Source: DASPRG01 sp963796125 | GTDB taxonomy: Bacteria > Nitrospirota > Thermodesulfovibrionia > Thermodesulfovibrionales > SM23-35 | DNA length: 64,000 nt | Direction: 5' to 3' | Assembly: GCA_963796125.1 (NCBI GenBank) | Contig: CAWCKM010000018.1 | Location: forward strand, 1-64,000 | Shown: positions 18,522 through 28,936 of the stretch, one piece after another | Position numbering within the stretch: position 1 is the first letter of the stretch | Layout: each line of letters starts with the position of its first letter | Translations under genes and position numbers: made by a program | The notes under the pieces: generated by a model | Database searches by the model: none | The model's input: the letters and a program-made list of their open reading frames with translations, nothing else | Told to the model about the DNA's origin: nothing

Positions 18522-19130
18522 ATGAAAAGAGAAGAACAGGCTTTCATAGACGAAGATGCTGAGATCGTTTCTTTTTGTAAAAAGGGAAATGTTGATGCCT
18601 TTGAAGAATTAGTCAGAAAGCACCAGAAAAAGATGCTCAATATTGCATTCAGGATGATCGGGAACTATGAAGATGCATGCGAGATTGTGCAGGACGCCTT
18701 TGTTTCAGCTTATAAGGCTATCAAACATTTCGAAGAGAAGGCCAGATTTTCTACCTGGCTTTATACAATAGTTGTCAACCTTTCAAGGAACCGTCTGAAC
18801 CAGTTGAAGATAAAGAACAGCCGTGAAGCTTTTTCAATGGATGATCCTGTCCTCACAGATAGTAGTGAACTGGCCGTAGAGTTAGCATCCAGTGAACCCT
18901 CGGTCCTGGAAAAACTTGAAAAAAGAGATGTGCAACAAAAGGTTCAGGCATGCATAGATTCCCTTGACAATGAATTCAAGGAAGTTATCATTCTTAGGGA
19001 TATGCAGGGGTTTTCTTATGACGAGATCAGTGATATGCTTAAGATGCCGGGTGGCACTGTTAAATCAAGACTTTTCAGGGCAAGGGAAATGCTCAGAGAC
19101 TGCCTGAAAAGAGTTATGGGAGATCTGTAG
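18522..19130 (+). CDS. ECF-type RNA polymerase sigma factor
   Basis: About 202 residues from the ATG at 18522; an upstream in-frame ATG at 18444 would add residues encoded by a repeat-like stretch and is rejected. Region 2 is FEELVRKHQKKMLNIAFRMI with DAFVSAYKAIKHFEEKARFS and TWLYTIVVNLSRNRL; region 4 is LDNEFKEVIILRDMQGFSYD with GTVKSRLFRAREMLR. The stop is immediately followed by the start of a zinc-finger anti-sigma gene, so the two form a regulatory pair of the SigE/RpoE type. Confidence 0.92.
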   Translation: MKREEQAFIDEDAEIVSFCKKGNVDAFEELVRKHQKKMLNIAFRMIGNYEDACEIVQDAFVSAYKAIKHFEEKARFSTWLYTIVVNLSRNRLNQLKIKNSREAFSMDDPVLTDSSELAVELASSEPSVLEKLEKRDVQQKVQACIDSLDNEFKEVIILRDMQGFSYDEISDMLKMPGGTVKSRLFRAREMLRDCLKRVMGDL

Positions 19131-20173
19131 ATGAAGTGCCAGGACATTCAGCAAAAGCTGTCTGCTTATGCAGAAGGTATTCTTCATCCTGAAGAAAAGA
19201 TGCTTGTTGATGAACATCTCAAATCTTGTCCGAAATGTAATGAATCTCTTGCATCCCTGAGAAAAACTATTGACTATGTCCATCGTCTTGAAAGATGTAG
19301 AACCTCCGGCCTGGCTGACTCAGAAAGTTATGGCAAAAATAAAAGCAGAAGTTCAGCCAAAGAAAAGGATAATACAAAAGCTATTTTATCCTTTGCACAT
19401 AAAACTTCCTCTTGAAGCTGTTGTTACTGCTTTAATTGCTGTTATTACAATTTATATTTTTAAAACAATGCAACCTGAGATGAAGCTTGCTCAAGCACCT
19501 TCTGAACATGAGACTGTCATTGCGAGGAGTCCATCAAAAGTAGACGACGAAGCAATCTCAAAGGAAAAGATTGCTGCGCCCCTGGCTCGCAATGAGAGGA
19601 AAAAGTTACCCCCACCCTCGCATCTCTGGCCTCTTAGAAAAGGCACTCCCTTCATCCCCCCCTTTGGAAAAGACATCCCCGTCCCCCCCTTTGGAAAAGG
19701 GGGGCAAGGGGGGATTTGAAGCCGAACAGCCTGTCCCCGCAAAAAAACCAATGATTATGGACAAATTGGAAGAAGCACCTCAAGCACCTGCTCAAATTGC
19801 AAAACAGGATGAGGTTAGACCTTCAGCAGGTGCTGTAGCAAAAGAGGAAGCAAAAACTGAGGTTTTATCCCGTGCAGCAAAGGCAAAAGTGTCGGATGAA
19901 AAAAGGGAAGTTGTCAATGTCACCGTTCTTGTTAAAGATATTAGGATAGCCAGAACAGAGATTGAAACGGCTTTAACACAGCTTGGAGGGAAAATAATCA
20001 AAAAAGAATTTTTTGAAAATAAAGAAATCCTCACTGCAGAGATTACCTCTCAGAAACTGACGGAGCTTATTGCAAGACTGAAGAGTATCGGAGATGTTAA
20101 AGATAAAGAAATAGATATTCATGCTTTAGAAGTTCATGTTGAAATAGTAATAGAGGTAATGAAACAACCATGA
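19131..20173 (+). CDS. Zinc-finger anti-sigma factor with DUF2275-like domain (frameshifted, repeat-bearing)
   Basis: The N-terminus has the anti-sigma zinc finger DEHLKSCPKCNE (HxxxCxxC). A shift near 19290 leads to VEPPAWLTQKVMAKIKAE, then a membrane helix (LEAVVTALIAVITIYIF). A second shift occurs around 19715. The C-terminus (VVNVTVLVKDIRIARTEIET, QLGGKIIKKEFF, LIARLKSIGDVKDKEIDI) resembles the periplasmic DUF2275/DUF4349-type domain. Between membrane helix and C-domain the coding sequence contains two dispersed repeats (19516-19600 and 19660-19722). It starts directly after the sigma factor stop and should hold that sigma factor at the membrane. Confidence 0.82.
19516..19722 (+). repeat. 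Two dispersed repeats inside the anti-sigma gene
   Basis: 19516-19600 carries GTCATTGCGAGGAG and CGAAGCAATCTC, the same family as 47937-48027. 19660-19722 carries CCCCCCTTTGGAAAAGGGG units, the family seen at 22128-22412 and 57306-57421. Both are translated into Pro/Gly/Lys-rich linker residues. Confidence 0.75.
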
Positions 20174-20192
20174 GGTAAGAGTAATTCTTCAG

Positions 20193-20366
20193 TTAGATAG
20201 CGGCAACTACTACGAATAAAAAAATAGCAGCAGCCAATTGAATAATGAATCCGTTAAAGATTCCTTTAGCGAGTTTCAGGTCATCTGAGTTTTCAGATTC
20301 ATAACAATCGACATAGTCTATGTCGTTTTCATAAATTATTCTTTCCTTGTCAATAGTATATTCCAT
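20193..20366 (-). CDS. Small acidic protein with C-terminal membrane helix
   Basis: 57 residues from the ATG at 20366, chosen because GGAGAGAGA lies at the right distance. An acidic N-terminus (ENDIDYVDCYESENSDDLK) is followed by a hydrophobic tail (FIIQLAAAIFLFVVVAAI) that ends the protein, a tail-anchored layout. It is convergent with the anti-sigma gene. Family not recognised. Confidence 0.5.
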   Translation of the reverse strand: MEYTIDKERIIYENDIDYVDCYESENSDDLKLAKGIFNGFIIQLAAAIFLFVVVAAI

Positions 20367-20544
20367 GGTCTCTCTCCTCATTGTGCAATTTAGGGTACTT
20401 TAGAGAAGTATTGATTGATGTAATACAAATCACTAATAATTCTTTAGGGAACTTTTCTGGAACTACGTTTGTCTTATAAACTAAGACCGGTCAGAGGAAA
20501 TGAGATTGATGTGCGAGACTAGTTGTCAATTATAATTGTCGCAG

Positions 20545-20632
20545 AAATCATTCCGGACTTGATCTGGAGAATCCGACAGGGGATTGTAAAACACTCTGAT
20601 TCCCGTATCAACGGGAATGACGAAACGAGATA
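20545..20632 (+). repeat. Dispersed palindromic repeat (ATTCC...GGAAT type)
   Basis: Contains ATTCCGGACTTGATCTGGAG and GATTCCCGTATCAACGGGAAT hairpins, ending in GACG. Same general family as 16455-16530 and 49715-49786. It lies upstream of the DUF4139 gene. Confidence 0.55.
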
Positions 20633-20648
20633 ACAAAGGAGGTTTGAG

Positions 20649-22124
20649 ATGAGAACAAAATATCTATTAATTGTTTTGATGGTTATGGTTTTAATGGTAA
20701 TAGGTTACAGTGCAATGGCAGTTACTGAAAAGTCATCGACCCAACCAGATAGATGACAAAAAGGCTGGAGCTCTTTCTACCGGACTGGAAGATCAGACAG
20801 GTGTTGCAGTAACGATCTACAATGTCAACCTCGGGCTTGTGAAAGACCAGAGGGAGATAAAACTCTTAAAGGGTCAGGAGAGTTAAGGTTCATGGATGTG
20901 GCATCACAGATAATCCCTACAAGTGTACATATAAAATCTCTCATAGACCCTGACAGCCTTCAGATTCTTGAACAGAACTATGAGTATGACCTGCTCAATC
21001 CTCAGAAACTCCTCGATAAATATGTGGGCAAAGAAGTAAAACTTTACTACAAGAACCCATATACTGAGAGAGAAGAGATTGTAACAGCGACTCTTCTATC
21101 GAATAATGGCGGCCCAATATTTAAAATCGGTGATGAGATAACCTTCGGGCATCCTGGAAGGATAATATTCCCCGGTGTTCCGGAGAATCTCATCTCAAAA
21201 CCAACCCTTGTCTGGCTCATCGACAATGATCTCTCTACAAATCAAAAGGTTGAGGCATCATATCTGACAAATGGTATCAACTGGCGGGCTGATTATGTTG
21301 TGACACTGAATGACAAGGATGATAAGGCAGATCTTTCAGGCTGGGTCACCATTGATAACAAGAGCGGCACAACTTATAAGAACGCAAAACTCAAACTCGT
21401 TGCAGGAGATGTAAACAGGGTTAAAGATGAATCTGAATATAAAGACAAGATGCTCCGTGTAGCAGAGATGGCAGCAGCAAAGGCACCTGCTCAGTTTCAA
21501 GAAGAAGAATTTTTTGAATACCACATATATACCCTGCAGAGACCGTCAACGATTAAGGAAAACCAGACAAAACAGATAAGCCTCATCAATGCCGATACAA
21601 TCCCGGTGAAGAAAGAACTCCTCTACTATGGTGCACGATATTATTACTATAACCAGCATGGCGAGGCAATAACAAACGAGAAGGTTGGTGTGTTTGTGGA
21701 GATTGCAAATAAGAAAGAAGACAACCTTGGTATCCCCCTTCCAAAAGGCACAGTCAGGGTCTACAAACATGACAATGAGGGAAGCCTTCAGTTTGTTGGA
21801 GAGGACTCAATAGACCATACACCAAAAGATGAGAAGGTCAGGATAAAGCTCGGAGACGCCTTTGATGTGGTCGGAAGCAGGAAGCAGACAGACTGGAAAA
21901 AGATTGCCTATGATACCTATGAGGCAAGCTTTGAAATCTCCCTTAGAAATCATAAGAAAGAGGATGTTGTTGTAAAGGTTGTCGAGCCGATACCAGGAGA
22001 CTGGAAAATGCTCAGCTCATCCCATGAGTATAAAAAAACAGAGGCATTCACTGCAGAATTCAATATCCCTGTCCCAAAAGATAAGGAGACAAAGCTGACA
22101 TACAGAGTAAGGATGAGATTTTAA
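20649..22124 (+). CDS. DUF4139-domain exported protein (frameshifted)
   Basis: Starts at ATG 20649 after GGAGG with a signal peptide (YLLIVLMVMVLMVIGYSAMA). The frame shifts near 20750 (to DDKKAGALSTGLEDQTGVAV) and again near 20880 (LLKGQGELRFMDVAS), then continues cleanly from 20892. The long C-terminal part has NGINWRADYVVTLN, DLSGWVTIDNKSGTTYKNAK and PIPGDWKMLSSSHEY, matching DUF4139 proteins, which are secreted or periplasmic and of unknown function. One missing base in CAGGAGAG explains the second break. Confidence 0.8.
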
Positions 22125-22127
22125 AAC

Positions 22128-22412
22128 ACACCCCTTTCCCCTCCTTCTCTGGCCCTCCCCCATCAAGGGGGAGGGAACATTAACCCCTCCTTTGCCTCCC
22201 CTTAGACTAGAGGGGACGGTGTAGGTGAACTTGGTCAGCGTCTAACAAAATGACTACCTTATCCACTCATCCCTTCCGGTGACATAAGTCGACCGTCATC
22301 CCCCTCGTTGACTTAATAGAGATGTAACGAGGCAGAAAATCTCCCCTCACCCCTCTTTGCCAAAGAGGGGAATTCCTCCCTTTGGAAAAGGGAGGTAAGG
22401 AGGGATTTTTAA
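22128..22412 (+). repeat. Cluster of CCCCTTTGGAAAAGGGG-type repeats
   Basis: Non-coding gap of about 320 bases between the DUF4139 gene and argS. It holds several C-rich/G-rich inverted units: CCCTCCCCCATCAAGGGGGAGGG, CCCCTTAGACTAGAGGGG and CCCCTCTTTGCCAAAGAGGGG followed by CTCCCTTTGGAAAAGGGAG. No gene is seen here. Confidence 0.7.
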
Positions 22413-22448
22413 TGCACAAAAATTCATTTTGTTAGACTCTTAAGCTCT

Positions 22449-24093
22449 GTGAAAAAAGAAATCGTAAAGACAATTGAAACTGCTTTAAAAAACCTCGGCA
22501 TCGAATCGATACCGGCTATTGAGGTGGAAGTCCCTCCCGAGAGAATCCATGGGCGATCTGGCAACGACTGTTGCAATGTCTCTTGCAGGAATAATGAAAA
22601 AGCCTCCAAGAGAAATAGCAAAAGATCTTTTCAACTCTATAAGGGATGAAGCAACTTTCGAAAAGATAGAGATTGCCGGTCCCGGTTTTATCAACTTTAC
22701 CTTCTCAAAAAATTTCCTGTATTCAAAGCTTAAAAAGATAATCCGCGATAAAGAGAATGTTTTAAGGGAGGATGTAGGGAAGGGAAAAACAGTGCAAATT
22801 GAATTTGTCAGTGCAAACCCCACAGGTCCCCTTCACCTTGGACACGGCAGGGGCGCTGCCACAGGTCAGGCACTCTGTAACCTCTTAAGAGCTGCCGGCT
22901 ATAAGGTAGAACGGGAATACTACATAAATGATGCGGGAAAACAGGTAAAGCTCCTTGGCCTATCAGTGTTTGCACGTTACAAGGAATTGCTTGGAACAGA
23001 ATATCCCTTTCCGGAAGAAGGCTACAAAGGAGACTACGTTGAAGAGATCGCTCAGGAAATAATCAATAAAGTGAGCGACAAATTCATCAAGACAGACTTT
23101 GAAAAAGCATCGGATTTTTTTATTGACTATTCGTATGCGTTGATGCTTTCCCGTATTAAAAGAGATTTGGAAGATTTCAGCATCGGGTTCGATACATGGC
23201 AGAGTGAAAGAGAACTCTTCAGCAAAGGAGATGTGGAGAAAGCTATCAATGACCTCAGGGCAAAGGGTTTCATCTACGAAAAAGATGGTGCAACCTGGTT
23301 CAGGTCAACAGCATTCGGAGACGACAAAGACAGGGTGATTATCAAACAGGATGGCGAGTATACCTATTTCACTTCTGATATTGCCTATCACAGGAAAAAG
23401 GTAGAAAAGCATTATGATGAGCTTATCGATATTTGGGGAGCTGACCATCACGGTTATATACCAAGGGTAAAGGCCGTTATCGAGGCCCTCGGTTATCCTC
23501 AGGAGAAACTGAAAATTCTGCTTGTCCAGATGGTATCGCTCATGAGAGGCGGCAAACCCGTGCAGATGTCAAAGAGGGCAGGTGAATTTGTGACCTTGAG
23601 AGAGGTAATGGATGAGGTCGGTGTAGATACGACAAAGTTCATATTCCTGACAAGAAGACCCGACAGTCATCTTGAGTTTGACATTGAGGTCGCAAAGTCT
23701 CAGTCTTCAGAAAACCCCGTCTTCTATGTCCAGTATGCGAATGCACGAATAAACAGTATTTTTGCACACGCAAAGGAAAAAGGCTTCAGCACAGAAGGTC
23801 TCTGCGATGCAGACCTTGAACTACTCTCCGCTCCTGAGGAAATGAGGATAATCAGGAAGCTTCTCATATACCCCATGGTCTTCGAGGGAGCTGCCACTTC
23901 TCATGAACCGCACAGGATTACTTTCTACCTTCAGGAACTCTCAGGCATTTTCCATCCCTACTACAATAAATACAGGGTTGTTGACAGCGACAGAGAGCTA
24001 AGCAAGGCACGGCTTGCACTGTGCGAGGCTGTCAGGATAGTGCTCAGGGATGGCCTCACCATACTCGGTATCAGTACACCTGAAAAGATGTAA
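22449..24093 (+). CDS. argS: Arginyl-tRNA synthetase (one frameshift)
   Basis: Class I synthetase. A GTG at 22449 starts the N-terminal Add1 domain (KKEIVKTIETALKNLGIESI). The frame shifts near 22545, then runs unbroken: GDLATTVAMSLAGIMKKPP, NPTGPLHLGHGRGAATGQAL (HIGH), ADHHGYIPRVKAVIEALG, VQMSKRAGEFVTL (KMSKS equivalent) and the DALR anticodon domain with YVQYANARINSI. Total about 548 residues, normal for the family. It precedes ilvE by 37 bases. Confidence 0.95.
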
Positions 24094-24130
24094 TTGTGAA
24101 TATGCATTCAGGCTGGTATAATAGTAACCC

Positions 24131-25049
24131 ATGATAGCCAAAACAAAAAAGATATGGATGGATGGAAAATTCGTTGACTGGGATAAGGCATCAGTACATA
24201 TTCTTACCCATACCCTTCATTACGGCCTTGGAGTCTTTGAAGGAATCCGCTGCTATGAAACTGAAACAGGGCCTGCGGTATTCAGACTTGATGAACATAT
24301 CGATCGGCTCTTCAATTCTGCCCGCATATTCCTGATGGACATCCCCTATGCAAAGAAAGACATTAAAAAATGCGGTTATTGAAACAGTACAAATAAATAA
24401 GATTAAAGAATGCTATATCAGGCCTCTCGTCTATATAGGCTATGGAGCAATGGGCCTCTATGCGCCAAAGAATCCCATTAACGTCTCTATTGCCGTATGG
24501 CCATGGGGAGCATACCTCGGCGACAAAGGACTGAAGAACGGCATCACGGGTCAAGACTTCATCCTTTATCACAAACCATGTGAATTCAAACATGTCAAGA
24601 GGTAAGGTTTGCGGCTATTATGTAAATTCACAACTTGCCAAGAAAGAGGCGATATCATGCGGATATGACGAAGCCCTTTTACTCGACACAGAAGGTTATG
24701 TGTCTGAGGGAAGCGGTGAGAATATTTTTATCGTAAGGAAGGGAATTCTGAAAACTACACCTCTTACCTCAATCCTTGAAGGAATAACACGGAGACAGCA
24801 TCATCAGGATAGCACATGATGAAGGCATAGAGGTCATAGAAGAAAGGTTCACAAGGGACGAACTTTATATCTCTGATGAGGCCTTTTTTACAGGTACAGC
24901 AGCAGAGGTTACCCCTATCCGACTGGTTGATGGAAGGAACATTGGTACCGGCAGACCAGGGCAAGATAACAAAGAGACTTCAGTCTCTATTTTTCAGTAT
25001 TGTAAAGGGCAGGAATAAGAAGTATGAATCGTGGCTGACAAGGGTTTAG
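24131..25049 (+). CDS. ilvE: Branched-chain amino acid aminotransferase (four frameshifts)
   Basis: PLP fold-type IV transaminase for Val/Leu/Ile. Motifs appear in successive frames: HTLHYGLGVFEGIRCYE, ECYIRPLVYIGYGAMGLY, VKTSSFITNHVNSNMSRGKV, KKEAISCGYDEALLLD, VSEGSGENIFIV, DEAFFTGTAAEVTPIRLVDG and KGRNKKYESWLTRV before the stop at 25047-25049. Breaks are near 24355 (A6 run), 24545 (G3 run), 24785 and 24962; each is repaired by removing one base. The catalytic Lys is in LAKKEAI. Ends 21 bases before a strong terminator. Confidence 0.92.
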
Positions 25050-25070
25050 GATACTTCAGTATTCAATAAA

Positions 25071-25100
25071 GGTGCGCAGCAAAGCTGCGCACCCTTTTTT
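25071..25100. terminator. Bidirectional terminator between ilvE and cytochrome gene
   Basis: A perfect stem GGTGCGCAGC/GCTGCGCACC with an AAA loop, followed by CTTTTTT on the plus strand and TTTATT on the minus strand. It serves both convergent genes. Confidence 0.92.
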
Positions 25101-25102
25101 AT

Positions 25103-25547
25103 TTATTTCTTTTCCTCCGGCATTGCGCCTTCTTGTTTCATCTCTCTTGGCTTCATTTCTTCTTTCAGGTTTCTTTCTCTTCGGCTTCATTTCTTCTTTC
25201 TTATGGCACTTTGCGCAGTCTGACCCTTCCTGCCAACCAAATACCTTTGTACCGCCTACTTCCTTTGTTCCATCATGACATGTTCCACAGTATTTTCCTG
25301 CTACATGGTCTTCCTTTGTGACCTTAACACAACCTTCAGTACCCGGTTTTTTCATCGCAAAAGGAGTGTTGCCTTTGTGACACTCCATGCATTTACCCGG
25401 ACCAAGTTTCGCATTGTGAAGCTTTCCATCAAAAGTGACTTTCCCTAAATCACCGCCTTTGTACTCAAGGACATTCATCCCTGCAAATGCTGATGCAACA
25501 AGAGCAAATGCTGCCATTACTCCTAAAAAGATCTTAAATAATCTCAC
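25103..25547 (-). CDS. Triheme c7-type cytochrome (frameshifted C-terminus)
   Basis: Begins at a GTG after a strong AAAGGAGGTG site; signal peptide IFLGVMAAFALVASAFAG. Three haem sites are visible: CMECH, CGTCH and CAKCH, with distal His candidates in FDGKLHNAKLG and KEDHVAGKY. The GDLGKVTFDGKLH opening is typical of periplasmic c(7)-type triheme proteins. In the primary frame the protein reads through the terminator to 25056; a shift near 25190 instead gives KEEMKPREMKQEGAMPEEKK and a TAA at 25103, just before the terminator, which is the more plausible end. Role: periplasmic electron transfer. Confidence 0.88.
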
Positions 25548-25802
25548 TATTCTTCACCTCCTTTCATAAACTTCATTCCGAACAATTATATAACAAATAC
25601 TATGCCAGTATAACTCCTGCAATTAATCAACCATATTTTACTGACATCGATTCCTTAAATAAGGAAATCTGCCTTTTTAAGGAATCAATATTCTTTTTAA
25701 CTTTAATGAAACAAGAAGAGGATAGTCAAGTGGAGCACGTATCCCAATTGCTTTATATACTATTTACATGTTAGGATTTATAATTATTTTTCAGGAGATC
25801 AT

Positions 25803-27264
25803 ATGCTTCAGGATATAGTAAAAGTCGGTTTAACTTTTGATGATGTTCTTCTCATGCCTGCTCAATCAGAGGTACTTCCAAAAGAAGTAGACGTCAGCAC
25901 TCTGCTCACACGGAATATAAAAATCAATATCCCGATTGTAAGTGCTGCTATGGATACGGTTACCGATGCAAACCTCGCAATAGCAATAGCCCGCGAAGGC
26001 GGAATCGGGATCATTCACAGGGCTATGAGCCCTGAGAGACAGGCATCAGAGGTGGACAAGGTCAAAAAATCAGAAAGCGGTATGATCCTTGATCCTATAA
26101 CCATTCCGCCTGATGCACCAATTTCAGAGGCTTTATCTCTTATGCAGCGATACCGGATATCAGGAATTCCCGTCACAGAAAAGGGGAAAACTCATAGGCA
26201 TCCTGACAAACAGGGACCTGCGTTTCGAGACACAATTCTCCAAAAAAGTCTCTCAGGTAATGACAAGAGAAAAACTCATAACAGCACCTGTTGGCACAAC
26301 GCTTGAAAAAGCACAAAAGATCCTCCACCAGTACAAGATAGAAAAACTCCCTATCGTTGATAAAGAAAATAACCTCAAGGGCTTGATAACGATAAAAGAC
26401 ATTGAGAAGAGGAAAAAGTACCCAAATGCCTGTAAGGATAGTGTTGGTAGACTCCGCGTTGGAGCTGCAATAGGTACAGGAGAAAATGCAATCCGGAGGG
26501 CAGAACTCCTTGCCAGGGCAGGAGTTGATGTCATCGTAATTGATACTGCCCACGGACATACCAAAGCTGTTATGGCAACGATTAAGGTTTTAAAAAAGAG
26601 AGTTGACGTTGATGTTATTGCCGGTAACGTAGCTACGTCTGAGGCCACAGAAGACCTTATAAAGGCCGGGGTTGACGGAATAAAAGTCGGCATAGGTCCT
26701 GGCTCAATATGCACCACCCGGATCATAGCAGGTGCTGGTGTTCCACAGCTCACAGCAGTAAAGGATTGTTTCTCTGTTGCCGGAAAACATAAAGTGCCAA
26801 TCATCGCAGATGGAGGGATTAAATACTCAGGAGATGTTACAAAAGCACTTGCTGCAGGTGCACATTGTGTAATGATCGGTAGCCTCTTTGCAGGAACAGA
26901 TGAGTCACCGGGTGAGATCGTGCTCTTCCAGGGGCGAAGTTATAAAGTATATAGGGGAATGGGATCTCTCGGTGCAATGGAGCAAGGCTCCAGGGACAGA
27001 TACTTGCAGACTGGTGTTGAATCATCAAAACTTGTCCCTGAAGGTGTAGAAGGAAGGGTTCCTTATAAGGGACCTCTATCCCAAAGTATCCATCAATTGA
27101 CAGGAGGACTCCGTTCCGGAATGGGCTATTGCGGCTGTAAGAACCTCTCGGAGCTGAGAAGAAAGGCAAAATTTGTACAGATTACCAATGCAGGTCTGAG
27201 AGAAAGTCATGTCCATGATGTCATCATAACCAAAGAAGCCCCGAATTATAGACCTGAATGGTAA
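25803..27264 (+). CDS. guaB: IMP dehydrogenase (one frameshift)
   Basis: Oxidises IMP to XMP, the first committed GMP step. Motifs: LTFDDVLLMPAQSEVLPKEV, SAAMDTVTDANLAIAIAREG, two CBS domains (residues about 95-200), VDVIVIDTAHGHT, GIGPGSICTTRIIAGAGVPQ with the catalytic Cys, GGIKYSGDVTKALAAGA, and the flap YRGMGSLGAMEQGS. The break near 26187 lies in an A4 run within the first CBS domain (EKGKLIGILTNRDL when corrected). CAGGAG ribosome binding site. guaA follows after 82 bases. Confidence 0.96.
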
Positions 27265-27346
27265 GAACAGTCATTTGTCAACAGTCAATAGTTGATAGTC
27301 AAAAAAACACCCTCACAATAGAAACTCATTGAAGAAGAATTGAGCA

Positions 27347-28891
27347 ATGACTCAGACCGAAAAGATTTTAGTCCTTGATTTCGGTTCCCAGTACACTCAG
27401 CTCATTGCGAGGCGTGTCAGAGAATGCAAGGTTTATTCGGAAATATTTCCCTTTAATGCCTCCATTCGAAAAGATAAAGAACTTTAACCCAAAAGGGATC
27501 ATTCTTTCAGGAGGCCCTTCAAGCGTTTATGATAAGAATGCACCAATCCTTGATATAGAAGATCTTTGAGCTTGGAATACCTGTGCTCGGTATCTGTTAC
27601 GGCATGCAGCTCATGGCCCATCTTTTCGGTGGAAAAGTAGCAAAGGCAGCAAAAAGAGAATATGGGAAGGCAGAGCTCATTATTGACAACAGGATGAGCA
27701 TTTTTGATGGAATCCCAAATAAAACCACTGTCTGGATGAGCCACGGAGACAGGATCATAAAGTATCCCTCTTCTTTTAAACCAATAGCACATACGTCCAA
27801 CTCACCTGTTGCTGCAATGGCAGATCAAAAGAAAGGATTATATGCATTGCAGTTTCACCCCGAAGTTATACATACACCAAAAGGTTTTGAGATCCTCAGG
27901 AACTTTCTCTTCAAGGTATGCAAATGCAAGCCTGTATGGACGATGAAATCCTTCATAGAGTCAGCTACAGAAGATATACGGGAAAAGGCCGGCAGGAAAA
28001 AAGTTGTATGCGGTATAAGCGGAGGGGTTGATTCTTCTGTAACAGCAGTACTGGTTCACAAAGCCATAGGAGACCATCTTACGTGCATCTTCGTAGACAA
28101 TGGAGTCCTCAGGGCAGGAGAGGCTAAGAAGGTTGAGGAAACTCTGAGGAAACACTTCCGTATGAAGATACATTGCGTAGATGCCTCTGAACGGTTTTTG
28201 AACAGGTTAAAAGGTGTGACTGATCCTGAGGTAAAGAGGAAACGCATTGGGAACGAATTCATAAAGGTCTTTGAAGAAGAGGCAACAACGATAAAGGGAG
28301 TGAAGTTCCTTGCTCAGGGAACATTGTACCCAGATGTAATCGAAAGTGTTCCCTTTAAAGGTCCTTCTGCTACTATTAAAAGTCATCATAATGTCGGGGG
28401 ACTCCTGAAGAGGATGAAACTGAAACTCATTGAACCCCTCAGGGAACTATTCAAGGATGAAGTACGTGTTTTAGGAAAGGAACTTGGGTTACCTGATGAG
28501 ATAATAAACCGGCATCCTTTTCCCGGACCCGGTCTCGCCATAAGGGTCATCGGAGAGGTTACAAAGGAAAGGTGTGATATATTGAGGAAGGCAGATACCA
28601 TAGTCCTTGGATGAGATAAAAAAGGCAAGACTGTACACAGAACTCTGGCAGTCCTTTGCTGTGCTCCTTCCTGTTAAAAGTGTTGGGGTTATGGGTGATG
28701 AGAGGACATACGAAAATGTGATCGCTGTCAGGGCTGTAAAGAGCCTCGACGGTATGACTGCAGACTGGGCAAGGATTCCCCATGATGTTCTCGGGATTAT
28801 TTCAAACAGGATAATAAATGAGGTAAAAGGCGTTAACAGGGTGGTTTACGATATAAGCTCGAAACCACCAAGTACTATAGAGTGGGAGTAA
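27347..28891 (+). CDS. guaA: GMP synthase, glutamine-hydrolysing (three frameshifts)
   Basis: Converts XMP to GMP. The amidotransferase domain reads ILVLDFGSQYTQLIARRVRE, GIILSGGPSSVYD, GIPVLGICYGMQLMAH with the nucleophile Cys, and LQFHPEVIHT. The synthetase domain has CGISGGVDSSVTAVL (P-loop) and FLAQGTLYPDVIES; the dimerisation domain has HPFPGPGLAIRVIGEV and ends GVNRVVYDISSKPPSTIEWE. Breaks near 27450, 27567 and 28612 (GG run) are each a single base. About 514 residues when corrected. Confidence 0.95.
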
Positions 28892-28936
28892 AACGTAATG
28901 CGTTATGAGTAACGTGTTAACAAGTTAGATACGCTA

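Noticed and set aside
22128..22412. Possible CRISPR-like repeats between the DUF4139 gene and argS
   Set aside because: The units are palindromic, variable in length and present elsewhere singly; there are no spacers and no cas genes.
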